Shown piece after piece: positions 24,079 to 33,101 of a stretch of 48,478 nt of DNA. Both the position numbers and the translations under genes were made by a program. Under the pieces are notes generated by a model. It made no database searches, had not been told where the DNA came from, and worked only from the letters and a program-made list of their open reading frames with translations. The stretch covers positions 1-48,478 of the forward strand of contig JASDTB010000089.1 of NCBI GenBank assembly GCA_041441455.1, given 5' to 3'. Numbering within the stretch: the first letter of the stretch is position 1; each line of letters begins with the position of its first letter. Source of the DNA: JAFIHK01 sp041441455. Its GTDB lineage: Bacteria; Bacteroidota; Bacteroidia; Bacteroidales; UBA932.

Positions 24079-25677
24079 ATGAAATTTAAAGATTTAACTA
24101 AGGCGGTATTGACCGCGGTGATGATTCTAAGTGTTGGAAGTATCTATTCACAAAACAATAATAGTGGTGAACTTAATTCATCTCTCACCAAATTTGCGCA
24201 AACGATTTATTATATAAACAGTTACTATTTAGATACCGTTAATAACCAAAAGCTAATTGATGAGGCAATTTCTAAAGCTGTTTCACAACTCGATCCTCAT
24301 TCATCATACATCTCAGCGAAAGATGTAAAGGCGATGAACGAGCCTCTAGAGGGAAATTTTGAAGGTGTTGGTATCGAATTTTCTATCGTAAAGGATACAC
24401 TCTCTGTTGTAAATCCAATTCCAGGTGGGCCTTGTGAGAGGGTTGGTATTAGAGCTGGTGATAAAATTGTGAAGATTGACTCAGATAATCTTTCGGAATC
24501 AAAAGTGACTAACGAGAAAGTATTTAAGCTTTTAAGAGGACCGAAAGGTACAAAAGTCAGATTATTTATTAAAAGAAAAGGAGTTAAGGATATCCTAGAA
24601 TTTGAAGTAACCAGAGACAAGATTCCTATCAATAGTCTTGATGCTGCTTATACAGTTAATAACGATATAATCTACCTTAAATTAAGCAGATTTGCTGCAA
24701 CTTCTTATCAAGAGATTTTAAGTGCACTAGCAAAGTTGAATGTAGCCTCTCCAAAAGGTATAATTTTAGACCTTAGAGGTAATACTGGTGGATTTTTAGG
24801 GACTGCGTTTGAAATCTCAAATATGTTCTTGGAAAAGGGACAAACAATTGTCTATACTGAAGGTTTAAGAGTACCTAGAATGAGCGAAAGAGCGACTGGT
24901 AGTGGAATGTTTGTGAAGACTCCATTAGCAGTTTTACTCGACGAAAATTCTGCCTCTGCTAGCGAAATTGTTGCTGGATCAATTCAAGATTGGGATAGGG
25001 GAGTTGTAATTGGAAGAAGATCTTTTGGAAAGGGTCTTGTTCAACAAATGTTTCCATTAAGCGATGGTGCTCAACTTCGATTGACTATTGCTAGATATCA
25101 TACACCGTCTGGAAGAGTTATTCAGAGCCCATATGAACAAGGTGAGATAACAAAATATTATCAGGCTTTGTATAAAAGATACACTAATGGTGAAATGTTT
25201 TCTGCCGACAGTGTGAAGTTTCCTGATTCTCTAAAATATAAAACTCTAGTTAAAGGAAGAACAGTATATGGTGGTGGTGGAATTATGCCAGACATCTTTA
25301 TTCCAGCCGACACTAGCGGATATTCTGAATACTATGCAAATATTGTAAGAAAAGGTATTCTTGCAGAATTTATGAATGATAAAGCTGATAGCCAACGAGA
25401 GCAATGGAAGCGAGAGTATCCAACTTATGAAGTGTTTGACAAGAATTTTAATCTTGTTAATCAATATGTTAGTGAATTGATCTCGTTTGCCGATAAAAAA
25501 GGTGTTAAACCTAACGAAAAGGAGATAGAGAATTCGCGATTCGAAATAGAGTTGCTTATTAAAGCTCTCACAGCAAGAACAATCTTTGGCAGCGAGGCTT
25601 ATTATAAAGTAGTCAATTCTAAAGGCGATAAAGTGTTTGAGAGAGCTCTTAAGGAGCTTACCTCTTCGAAGCGCTAA
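24079..25677 (+). CDS. S41 family C-terminal processing protease
   Basis: CtpA/Prc-type proteases cleave periplasmic proteins from the C-terminus with a Ser-Lys dyad. The start at 24079 gives a signal peptide (AVLTAVMILSVGSIYSQ); an in-frame GTG at 24049 would overlap rnz. The 532-residue protein has an N-terminal helical region, a PDZ domain (about residues 85-180, with PGGPCERVGIRAGDKIVKID), and the peptidase domain. The Ser lies in SASASE (residues 291-296) and Lys318 in SFGKGLVQQ. The last 20 bases overlap the end of convergent mltG. Confidence 0.93.
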   Translation: MKFKDLTKAVLTAVMILSVGSIYSQNNNSGELNSSLTKFAQTIYYINSYYLDTVNNQKLIDEAISKAVSQLDPHSSYISAKDVKAMNEPLEGNFEGVGIEFSIVKDTLSVVNPIPGGPCERVGIRAGDKIVKIDSDNLSESKVTNEKVFKLLRGPKGTKVRLFIKRKGVKDILEFEVTRDKIPINSLDAAYTVNNDIIYLKLSRFAATSYQEILSALAKLNVASPKGIILDLRGNTGGFLGTAFEISNMFLEKGQTIVYTEGLRVPRMSERATGSGMFVKTPLAVLLDENSASASEIVAGSIQDWDRGVVIGRRSFGKGLVQQMFPLSDGAQLRLTIARYHTPSGRVIQSPYEQGEITKYYQALYKRYTNGEMFSADSVKFPDSLKYKTLVKGRTVYGGGGIMPDIFIPADTSGYSEYYANIVRKGILAEFMNDKADSQREQWKREYPTYEVFDKNFNLVNQYVSELISFADKKGVKPNEKEIENSRFEIELLIKALTARTIFGSEAYYKVVNSKGDKVFERALKELTSSKR

Positions 25678-26677
25678 TCTTTGCCTGATATCTTCGAGCA
25701 TTAAGATTATGCTCTCCAAGTGTTTTTGCAAAAACATGTGATCCATCTAATGAAGGATGAGCGCAAAAATACAAATATTGGTGATTGTCTGCACTTAAAA
25801 CTGCATCAATTGCCGATACCGGTGGTATTGTGATTGGGCCTGGAGGCAGACCTTTATATTTGTATGTGTTGTATGGTGAGTCTATCCTGAGATGTTTGTT
25901 TAGAATCCTCTTAATTGTAGGATCATTCAAGGCAAATTTGACTGTAGGATCGGCTTGCAACAACATACCTTTTCTTAATCTGTTTAAATAGACTCCAGCT
26001 ATAGAAGGTTGCTCTCTCTTTAGATTACTCTCTTCAGCGACAATAGATGCTAATGTATAAGCTTGAATTTTATCAAGTTTAAGTTTTTTTGCCTTCTCTA
26101 TACGTTCATCTGTCCAAAATCGTTCACTCTCCTTTTGCATCCTTTCGGTAAGTTCTTTTGCTGAAATAGTCCAATATACTTCGTAAGTATTTGGTATAAA
26201 AAGGGTTAGTATAGTGTGCTTGCTGAGATTTTTCTCTTTTAAAATCGTATCGTTAATAAGTGAGTTTGCAATGTCGATAGAGTCAATTTCTAGTCTCTTC
26301 CCTAAAATCGAGGAGAGTTTTTCAATTCCTCTCACATGAGATGGGATAACTAGCCTAACAGGAGTCTGCCAACCATTTGAAATCATTCTGATTATTGATC
26401 GGTTTGACATCCCCTTTTTTAATAAATAACAGCCTGGTTTAATGTTTTTGTCTAAAGACATCCATTTTGCTGCTCTAAGAAATGTTCCTGAATTTTTAAG
26501 TGTTTGATTTGTATTCAATGAATCCATTACTTGAGTGATAGTGGAGCCCGAAGGAACATAGAGATAGCTTTTATCTTGATTTACATTCCCCATGAACAGG
26601 ATTCTAAAAAAAATAACAAATGAGATTAGCCCGGCAATGCATAGCGTGGCAGCCAGTATTACGATTCTATGCTTCAT
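25658..26677 (-). CDS. mltG: Endolytic murein transglycosylase MltG
   Basis: MltG is a membrane-anchored lytic transglycosylase that cuts nascent glycan strands and helps set their length. The 339-residue product has one N-terminal membrane helix (about residues 8-28), a LysM-like region (YLYVPSGSTITQVMDSL), and the YceG catalytic domain. The ASIV-x-x-E motif is near residue 216, with NRLRKGMLLQADPTVKFAL after it. It follows the LysM glucosaminidase gene directly (stop and start adjacent), so the two wall hydrolases are co-transcribed. Confidence 0.94.
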   Translation of the reverse strand: MKHRIVILAATLCIAGLISFVIFFRILFMGNVNQDKSYLYVPSGSTITQVMDSLNTNQTLKNSGTFLRAAKWMSLDKNIKPGCYLLKKGMSNRSIIRMISNGWQTPVRLVIPSHVRGIEKLSSILGKRLEIDSIDIANSLINDTILKEKNLSKHTILTLFIPNTYEVYWTISAKELTERMQKESERFWTDERIEKAKKLKLDKIQAYTLASIVAEESNLKREQPSIAGVYLNRLRKGMLLQADPTVKFALNDPTIKRILNKHLRIDSPYNTYKYKGLPPGPITIPPVSAIDAVLSADNHQYLYFCAHPSLDGSHVFAKTLGEHNLNARRYQAKISASKR

Positions 26678-27607
26678 TTAATTGAGTTTTATAGTTTGAC
26701 CAGGCATTATTTGACTATCCTCTTTTAGTTTATTCATTTTACGGAGATTTTTAAGCCTGATTCCGTATTTTTGAGAAATTTGATATAGATTCTCTCCATC
26801 TGTTGCAGTATGGAACTCAGATGAAGAGTATTTTTTCTTCTTCTTTTCAATGTAAACAACTACTCCTGGTTCTATTTCATGACCATCTTTGAGGTCGTTA
26901 AACCTTAGTAACTCTTTTTTAAATAGTCTGAATTCCCTTGCTATTGATTCGTATGTGTCTCCAATCTCTGCAATAATATATGAGACGTTGTTGTTCTCAT
27001 AAACAGGTCTAGAGACTGAAACACTATAATCTCGATGAGTGGTAATAGGCATGCTGTTTTCAAGCTTGTCTGCAACTTCTGTCTGGGTGGCAGGTGTGAT
27101 TGAAGCGTAGTCATATTGAAATAGACTGAAATCTTCGATGATCTTAATCAATAGTTCGGGGTATTTTGGATTTGTTGCATACCCTGCCTTTTTTAGACCA
27201 TAAGCCCATGCTTTATAATCTTTATCGTCGAGTGAAAAAAGGAATTTATAACGATCTCTTGTTGTCAGAAAGATAGAGTGGTCTCTAAATGAGTCTTCGG
27301 GGCTGTCATATTTCCTGAAGCACTCTCCCTTTTCATCGTCATCTTGATAAATTGTGGGGCCAGTCCAGTTATGACATTTGATACCAAAATGGTTATTGCC
27401 CTCTTTTGCAAGCCTTGAATTTCCGTCTCCAGATTCTAAACATGCTTGTGCTAGTATGATACTGGCTGGGATTTTGCTTACAAGCATTTGTTTGATTGCA
27501 ACATCCTTGAATTTGTCAATATATTGCTGACGTGTATTTTTTTGGGCAAACATCTGTAAAGAGATGCTCAAAATAAGGATAGTCAGGTTTATTCTCTTTG
27601 CAATCAT
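26678..27607 (-). CDS. GH73-type glucosaminidase with two LysM domains
   Basis: The 309-residue exported protein has a signal peptide (residues 1-22, ending FAQ). A glucosaminidase domain follows (about 25-165), with the catalytic-Glu segment AQACLESGDGNS and the family HFGIKCHNW and RKYDSPEDSFRDHS motifs. Two LysM domains come last (about 205-255 and 262-309). It is expected to hydrolyse GlcNAc-MurNAc bonds in peptidoglycan, with LysMs binding the wall. It is the first gene of a two-gene unit with mltG. The promoter overlaps that of divergent cdd. Confidence 0.92.
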   Translation of the reverse strand: MIAKRINLTILILSISLQMFAQKNTRQQYIDKFKDVAIKQMLVSKIPASIILAQACLESGDGNSRLAKEGNNHFGIKCHNWTGPTIYQDDDEKGECFRKYDSPEDSFRDHSIFLTTRDRYKFLFSLDDKDYKAWAYGLKKAGYATNPKYPELLIKIIEDFSLFQYDYASITPATQTEVADKLENSMPITTHRDYSVSVSRPVYENNNVSYIIAEIGDTYESIAREFRLFKKELLRFNDLKDGHEIEPGVVVYIEKKKKKYSSSEFHTATDGENLYQISQKYGIRLKNLRKMNKLKEDSQIMPGQTIKLN

Positions 27608-27640
27608 ATAAAAAATCAGACACTTGTTTTATACCTTGCA

Positions 27641-27669
27641 CAAAATTACTAAATTTGTAGTAACATCAA
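27641..27669 (-). promoter_or_regulatory. Promoter of the glucosaminidase-mltG unit
   Basis: On the minus strand TTG (complement of 27667-27669), 18 bp, then TAATTTTG (complement of 27641-27648). It lies about 34 bp before the glucosaminidase ATG. Confidence 0.55.
27650..27657 (+). promoter_or_regulatory. -7 box of the cdd promoter
   Basis: TAAATTTG at 27650-27657 fits TAnnTTTG and lies 22 bp before the cdd ATG. The -33 element is weak. It is back to back with the minus-strand box at 27641-27648. Confidence 0.55.
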
Positions 27670-27679
27670 TAAAAAAAGA

Positions 27680-28159
27680 ATGCAACAGAAGAGTCTCAAT
27701 ATTTATTACGAGGAGTACAAGACAGCCGAGGAGTTGAACGAAGCAGACAGAATTCTCGTTGAAAAAGCAAAGGAAGCTACAAAATCAGCATATGCTCCAT
27801 ACTCAAAATTTAATGTGGGAGCTGCAGTTTTATTAGATAATGGTCAGATTGTTACTGGCTCTAATCAAGAGAATGCAGCATATCCATCTGGATTATGTGC
27901 TGAGCGTGTTGCTATCTTTTATGCTCAATCATTATACCCAAAAGCTAAAGTTGTATCAATAGCAATTACTGCGTCTGTAAACGGAGAGCAGTGTGATACT
28001 CCTACTTACCCATGTGGCGCATGCCGTCAAGTTTTATCCGAAACTGAAACTAGGGGAGGTGCTCCTGTTAAAGTTATAATTGCAGGCAAAAGTTTACTGC
28101 AAAAGGTGTCTGATATTTCAAGTCTTTTACCTTTTACATTTGACAATTTGCCAAAATAG
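27680..28159 (+). CDS. cdd: Cytidine deaminase
   Basis: Cdd deaminates cytidine and deoxycytidine to uridine forms in pyrimidine salvage. The 159-residue protein is the homotetrameric type. Zinc ligands are C73, C112 and C115, with the catalytic Glu75 (GLCAERVA and PCGACRQVL). The substrate loop YSKFNVGAAVL is present. It is the first gene of a plus-strand run, 25 bp before the glycosyltransferase gene. Confidence 0.95.
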   Translation: MQQKSLNIYYEEYKTAEELNEADRILVEKAKEATKSAYAPYSKFNVGAAVLLDNGQIVTGSNQENAAYPSGLCAERVAIFYAQSLYPKAKVVSIAITASVNGEQCDTPTYPCGACRQVLSETETRGGAPVKVIIAGKSLLQKVSDISSLLPFTFDNLPK

Positions 28160-28184
28160 TAGACATTTTTAAGATTTATATATA

Positions 28185-28892
28185 ATGGATGTACGGCCGA
28201 GAGTAGACATTGTTTTACCATGTTATAATCCGACCGGTGACTGGATAGAAAAAATTGCAGAAAATTTTGATAGAATTACCAATTCTTTCAAGTGTGACTT
28301 TTTCGTTTATGTAGTGAATGATGGATCCTCTAGAGGATATGATGAGGTATCACTGGCAAAATTAAAACAGCTTGTTCCTTCTTCGGAAGCTGTGATTTAT
28401 TATCCCAATATGGGAAAAGGATTTGCGTTAAGAGAAGGAATCTCTAGATGTAATTCTCAATTTATAATTTACACTGATTGTGATTTCCCATACACATTGA
28501 ATTCATTTGGGAACGTACTTGATGCGTTGTTAAATGGAGCGGATGTTGTTGTGGCTACTCGTGATTGTAGTTATGTCAAACGTCTTCCCCCATTTAGAAA
28601 AATTCTATCCATAGGGTCTCATTTAGTAAATATCGTTCTATTAAATCATAGAATCAAAGATACTCAAGGAGGATTGAAGGGGATGAATGAAAAAGGTAAA
28701 AATGTATTTTTGTCTACGAAAATTAATGGGTTTCTTTTTGATAGTGAATTTATTTTAAAAGCTTCTAAGGTAAAAGGGTTAAAAATTAAAAAAGTACAAT
28801 CGAAAATCAGAGAAGATATTCATCTGTCAAACATGGGGTCTAAGGTTTTAAAACAAGAACTTATAAACCTTTTCAAGATTCTGTTTCGCTGA
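28185..28892 (+). CDS. Family 2 glycosyltransferase
   Basis: The 235-residue protein is a GT-A fold glycosyltransferase resembling dolichyl/polyprenyl-phosphate mannosyltransferases. It shows the nucleotide-sugar region (VDIVLPCYNP and VYVVNDGSSRG), the PNMGKGFALREGI segment, and the metal-binding acidic motif in YTDCDFPY. The DTQGGLKGM segment corresponds to the acceptor region. There is no clear transmembrane helix, so it probably acts at the cytoplasmic face. The acceptor and sugar donor cannot be told from sequence. Confidence 0.85.
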   Translation: MDVRPRVDIVLPCYNPTGDWIEKIAENFDRITNSFKCDFFVYVVNDGSSRGYDEVSLAKLKQLVPSSEAVIYYPNMGKGFALREGISRCNSQFIIYTDCDFPYTLNSFGNVLDALLNGADVVVATRDCSYVKRLPPFRKILSIGSHLVNIVLLNHRIKDTQGGLKGMNEKGKNVFLSTKINGFLFDSEFILKASKVKGLKIKKVQSKIREDIHLSNMGSKVLKQELINLFKILFR

Positions 28893-28929
28893 TTAAGAAA
28901 AAATATTTTATAGAATAGTATTTTTGTAC

Positions 28930-28937
28930 TACATTTG
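28930..28937 (+). promoter_or_regulatory. -7 box of the SRP RNA promoter
   Basis: TACATTTG at 28930-28937 matches TAnnTTTG and places the transcription start at or very near the first base of the SRP RNA. The -33 element is not clear. Confidence 0.6.
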
Positions 28938-28940
28938 CAG

Positions 28941-29043
28941 CGGGTAAGTCATGTACGACCAGCTCCCACTGAACTCCCCCAGGGCCGGAAGGCAGCAAGG
29001 GTAGGTGGTTGTAGCGGTGCGATATATGTAGCTTACCCTTTTT
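28941..29043 (+). ncRNA. ffs: Signal recognition particle RNA (small bacterial type)
   Basis: This RNA binds Ffh and targets ribosomes making membrane proteins. The hallmark apical region is present: CCCAGGGCCGGAAGGCAGCAAGGG (spans 28978-29001 in two blocks), containing the GGAA tetraloop (28986-28989) and the Ffh-binding internal loops. The ends pair as GGGTAAG (28942-28948) with CTTACCC (29032-29038). A T-run follows (29039-29043), so the closing helix doubles as the terminator. Its own TACATTTG box lies just upstream. Confidence 0.95.
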
Positions 29044-29057
29044 CTTTTGAATATATT

Positions 29058-30245
29058 ATGAAAATTGCAGTTGGTTTATCGGGCGGTGTTGACTCTAGTG
29101 TTGCAGCTCTGTTGTTAAAGAGAGCTGGTCACGAGGTTATTGCTTTGTTCATGCAGAATTGGCACGATACAACAGGAACTTTACATGGAGACTGTCCATG
29201 GAAAGACGATCGAATGATTGCTGAAATGGTTGCCAAAAAGCTTGAGATACCATTCCATTTTGTTGACCTAAGTGAGGTCTACTCCCAAAAAGTTGTTGAC
29301 TATATGTTTTCGGAATACGAAAAGGGTAGGACCCCTAATCCAGATGTTCTGTGCAATAGAGAGATTAAGTTTGATGCTTTTCTTAAAGTCGCAATGGAGT
29401 TGAATGTTGATTATGTTGCTACTGGCCACTATTGTAGAAAGGAGACAATAATCGATGAAAATGGTAAAGAGATTCATCGGATTCTTGCTGGTACAGACCC
29501 AAATAAAGATCAAAGTTATTTCCTTTGCCAACTAACTCAGGAACAACTTTCAAAAGCGTTATTCCCAATTGGAGACATACTAAAACCTAGAGTTAGGGAG
29601 TTAGCGGCAGAGGCAGGATTGCCTACGGCTGACAAAAAGGATTCTCAAGGAATTTGCTTTGTTGGAAAAATAGATTTGCCCGTATTTTTGCAACAAAAAT
29701 TAAAGTCTACAGAGGGTAAGGTTGTCGAAATATTTCAAGATAGATATAATTACAAGCCAATAAGTCAAGAGCTTTTATCTGATGATCAACTTAAACAAGA
29801 GGCAGAGCCAATTGTTTATAAACCAGTTGATGGGAAGGTGATTGGCAAACATCAAGGTGCTCAATACTATACAATTGGTCAAAGAAAAGGACTTAATATT
29901 GGCGGTCACGTAAATCCAATTTTTGTTTTAGCAACAAATATTGAGGAGAATGTAATTTATGTTGGTGAGGGTCATGACCATCCTGGGTTATACCGAAAAT
30001 CGCTATTCATTAAAAATGAAGAGATACATTGGATCCGCGAGGATTTAAAGATGGCCGTTGGCCAAGAGAGAGAGTATTTAGTTCGAATCAGATACAGGCA
30101 GCCATTACAGGAAGCTAGGCTCTATATGAAGGAAGATGGCCTTTATATTAGGTTTACAGAAGCGCAAAGAGGTATTACAGCAGGTCAGTTTGCTGCATGG
30201 TACGATGGTGAAGAGATGATCGGCTCGGGCGTTATAGATAAGTAG
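29058..30245 (+). CDS. mnmA: tRNA-specific 2-thiouridylase MnmA
   Basis: MnmA thiolates uridine-34 of the tRNAs for Lys, Glu and Gln. The start at 29058 gives the family N-terminus with the PP-loop SGGVDSS (residues 8-14). A longer frame from 28935 runs across the SRP RNA and is rejected. Of the 395 residues, the catalytic Cys lies in PNPDVLCNREIKFD and the second in SQGICFVGK. The C-terminal part, with YYTIGQRKGLNIGG, fits the tRNA-binding and PUA-like domains. It ends 2 bp from the end of the convergent radical SAM gene. Confidence 0.95.
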   Translation: MKIAVGLSGGVDSSVAALLLKRAGHEVIALFMQNWHDTTGTLHGDCPWKDDRMIAEMVAKKLEIPFHFVDLSEVYSQKVVDYMFSEYEKGRTPNPDVLCNREIKFDAFLKVAMELNVDYVATGHYCRKETIIDENGKEIHRILAGTDPNKDQSYFLCQLTQEQLSKALFPIGDILKPRVRELAAEAGLPTADKKDSQGICFVGKIDLPVFLQQKLKSTEGKVVEIFQDRYNYKPISQELLSDDQLKQEAEPIVYKPVDGKVIGKHQGAQYYTIGQRKGLNIGGHVNPIFVLATNIEENVIYVGEGHDHPGLYRKSLFIKNEEIHWIREDLKMAVGQEREYLVRIRYRQPLQEARLYMKEDGLYIRFTEAQRGITAGQFAAWYDGEEMIGSGVIDK

Positions 30246-30247
30246 TT

Positions 30248-32239
30248 TTAATACTTAAATAGATCAAATACTTTTTCGGTATTACACTTTGTATAACCCC
30301 AAATTGATTCATATTGAGAGATATCTTCTCCCATTCTGGACAAATCATTTAAATAAGATAATATAGACCTATTCTCAGTTATATAGACATTTTTAATCTC
30401 TTTAATAACTGGACTGTGTTTTCTTGTGTGATCGTATTCAAATTTAAAGACTCTTTGACCAGTCGGTAAGATAGATACAAGACTAAAAGTCATACTCTTG
30501 CCAATTGCTGGCAAATTAAGAACGCTTCTGTCGGAGGAGATAAACGGAATTGCTTCAGATTTTAAATAGTCTGTAATGAATTTAGATTGATCATTTGTTT
30601 TTATAAAACCTTTTGAGAAACTAATGCTTTTACCTTCTGGTAAATATCCTCTAATTTTCTCTTCGGCAATCTCTTGTGCTGCCCTTGAAAGCGGAGCGTA
30701 TATATCCCTGTTTTCTTTAAATCCCTTAACAATAAATGTATAATATGGGATTATACCTAGCTTGTTCAGTTCGTTTCTTAAGCGACTGTTATGGCCTCTT
30801 CGCGAAGCAGCTGAATTGAAAACGTGCTGGTTGCTAATAATCCATCCAGCAGACTGTAGTTGCTTAATAGCAGTAACTGCCTCTGGAGTAATTTCTAATG
30901 GAGATTGAAAATGGGTTTGGATAATAAATTGCTCAACACCAACTTTAAGGGCATCATTTTTAAAGCGACTAAGTATTTCAATAAGTTCAGGATCAATTCT
31001 AATTGGTAAATAAGCTGGTAGTCTGCTCCCCAACCTAACTCTTTTGAAGTTCTTTTTAAGTGTAGCCATTTTTAACACTGCATCAAGAATTTTTTTCAAA
31101 GTCTTGTTTCTGCTCATTAATGCATCGCCTCCAGTAATTAAAATGTCTGTTAACTGATCATCATCTTCAAAATATTTCATGATATCAGCTAGTTTTTTAT
31201 CCCAAGTGGCTTTCGGTTTTAGTAGATCAAAATCGAAGTTTAAAGTCTCTTTTTGAAATCCGTATAATCGTTGGCAACTTGCACATAATCCCGCACATCC
31301 TCTTCCTCTGGTGTCTGGGATCATAATTGCAACTTCTGGGTATCTTCTATGTATATTTTCTGGATAAGGGATGATCCAACCTGCTGCATTAGGCTCTCCT
31401 TTTTTTACGATATCCTCTTTTTCCCAGGCTTTTATATTTCCATATGTTTTTACAAGATTTTCGGAGTAAATAATATAACTCCTTACAGATTCGTCGTTAA
31501 AATGCGCTCCACTTTGATTCAAAATGGATAGGTAATATGGTGTTACAAAAAAGGGAATTCCTTTTGCTTTTGCTCTTTTTAGAATTCTCATTGTTTCATT
31601 CGACAGAGAGTTACCCAAAAAATGATTTAACTCTAACGGAGATTTAATTGCTAGGGTAAGATGAAACTGATAATCCGACCACCAGCTTGAAATTTGATCA
31701 ATTTTCTCTTTTTCACTCATCTCTTCGTGAAATTTATATCTTCCACATCCGTTTTTGTTTTCAATTTTCTGCTTTAGAAGATATTTGATCTTTTCGATGT
31801 TGGCTTTGCGAACTTTCATAATCTTTGATTCACAGCCGCTATCCCACTTTGCCATCATTTTTTCAAAGGATTTATCTGAAATAGAAGTTATACCCCTTTT
31901 TAAAACCACAATGCATAACAAATTATAGATATCTTCGAATAAATCAGGTTTGCAAAAGCTACTATCTTTGAACTTTAGAAAATACCAGAGGTTGTTAAAT
32001 AGATCGAAGAACAATTTTTTGCCAGTTGAAAGGTCTTCAACAACTTCTGACTCATTGTCAATCATAGTTAAAATAGTATCAGCGACAGTCTCTTGGTAAC
32101 TATCACCATCCCGATTAGATTTATCAATGATGTACTCTCTCAGATATTTGAGGAAATCAGACTCACAATCAGAAGCGTGAGCTAAGCGATAAATATCGGG
32201 CAGATTTTTTTTGAAATTTGAATGAATTTTCTGCTCCAT
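30248..32239 (-). CDS. Long KamA-family radical SAM protein
   Basis: The 663-residue protein contains a lysine 2,3-aminomutase-like radical SAM domain. Cluster cysteines are C315, C319 and C322 (GCAGLCASCQRLYG), then DILITGGDAL, and near the C-terminus LNLPAIGKS, where the Lys could bind PLP as in the family. About 300 N-terminal residues precede this domain and match nothing I recognise. Size and Cys spacing (Cx3Cx2C) differ from classical 400-residue aminomutases, so activity and substrate are unknown. It is last in a three-gene minus-strand operon. Confidence 0.83.
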   Translation of the reverse strand: MEQKIHSNFKKNLPDIYRLAHASDCESDFLKYLREYIIDKSNRDGDSYQETVADTILTMIDNESEVVEDLSTGKKLFFDLFNNLWYFLKFKDSSFCKPDLFEDIYNLLCIVVLKRGITSISDKSFEKMMAKWDSGCESKIMKVRKANIEKIKYLLKQKIENKNGCGRYKFHEEMSEKEKIDQISSWWSDYQFHLTLAIKSPLELNHFLGNSLSNETMRILKRAKAKGIPFFVTPYYLSILNQSGAHFNDESVRSYIIYSENLVKTYGNIKAWEKEDIVKKGEPNAAGWIIPYPENIHRRYPEVAIMIPDTRGRGCAGLCASCQRLYGFQKETLNFDFDLLKPKATWDKKLADIMKYFEDDDQLTDILITGGDALMSRNKTLKKILDAVLKMATLKKNFKRVRLGSRLPAYLPIRIDPELIEILSRFKNDALKVGVEQFIIQTHFQSPLEITPEAVTAIKQLQSAGWIISNQHVFNSAASRRGHNSRLRNELNKLGIIPYYTFIVKGFKENRDIYAPLSRAAQEIAEEKIRGYLPEGKSISFSKGFIKTNDQSKFITDYLKSEAIPFISSDRSVLNLPAIGKSMTFSLVSILPTGQRVFKFEYDHTRKHSPVIKEIKNVYITENRSILSYLNDLSRMGEDISQYESIWGYTKCNTEKVFDLFKY

Positions 32240-32252
32240 ATCATATCCGTTT

Positions 32253-33098
32253 TCACAAATATAATAAATTTGGAGTAGAATTAAAAATAAAACCTTTTTC
32301 TAAAAGCCGCTCTGGATATATATCTTGCGAATTTAGTACTAGTTCCGACCTCTCACCAAATGCTATTTTAATGATTCTTTTAGGGATCTTAGGTATAATT
32401 TTGATTCGATTGTTTTTAAGAAGGTAACTAGCTAAAATGTTGTTTGTTATTGTTTGCGGATTGGTGATGTTGAATACACCTTGACACTCGCTATTTGTGA
32501 TGATAAATAGAATAGCTCTACATAAATCGTCTAAAGAGGTCCAGGAGATAATTTGATTACCACTGTCTGGGACAGGAATTGTACTAATAAATTTTAGTGC
32601 AGACATTTTTTTTATGATTTCACTCTTAGGTGATAGTACAAGTCCAAATCTGCAAATTACTGTCCTTAATGTTTGAGTTGATTCGGGTATTTCTGACTCC
32701 CATGCCTTGCAAACTTCGGAGAGAAATCCTCTTCCCGAGCAATATTCTGTCTCTGAAAAGCGAACAACTTCATTTGTAGATGAAAAGGATTCGTAAAACC
32801 CAATAGCCGAAGCAGAGATTATTGTTCTCTGTTTTATTGGTAGATTATTTAAGCTGTTAATTATATGCCTTGTAGTTGTAACACGGCTCTCTAAAATCTC
32901 TCTCTTGTTAGTATTGTTCCAATTGCAATTGATGTTTTTACCTGCTAAATTGATAATTACATCAAATTCAATTAAATCAGAAGGTGTAAAATTTCGCTTG
33001 ATCGGCTTAACTGCGTAACCTTGCTGAGTGAAAAAGTTCGCTAATGCTGAGCCAATAAACCCAGACATTCCTGTGATTCCGATATTAAGCCGATCCAT
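32253..33098 (-). CDS. TIGR01777-family NAD(P)-dependent epimerase-like protein
   Basis: The 281-residue protein belongs to the extended SDR group TIGR01777 (YfcH-like). It has the nucleotide loop GMSGFIGSAL near residue 10, the NLAGKNINC-W segment, an ASAIGFY motif (Tyr of the active site), CRFGLVLS, and a DUF1731-like C-terminus (ERSELVLNSQDIYPERLLEKGF). The reaction is not known for the family. The gene starts 3 bp after the metallo-hydrolase stop and ends 13 bp before the KamA-like start. Confidence 0.88.
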   Translation of the reverse strand: MDRLNIGITGMSGFIGSALANFFTQQGYAVKPIKRNFTPSDLIEFDVIINLAGKNINCNWNNTNKREILESRVTTTRHIINSLNNLPIKQRTIISASAIGFYESFSSTNEVVRFSETEYCSGRGFLSEVCKAWESEIPESTQTLRTVICRFGLVLSPKSEIIKKMSALKFISTIPVPDSGNQIISWTSLDDLCRAILFIITNSECQGVFNITNPQTITNNILASYLLKNNRIKIIPKIPKRIIKIAFGERSELVLNSQDIYPERLLEKGFIFNSTPNLLYL

Positions 33099-33101
33099 AC
33101 G

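Noticed and set aside
28935..29057. N-terminal extension of MnmA by 41 codons
   Set aside because: This part is the SRP RNA and its terminator; the MnmA family N-terminus begins exactly at 29058.
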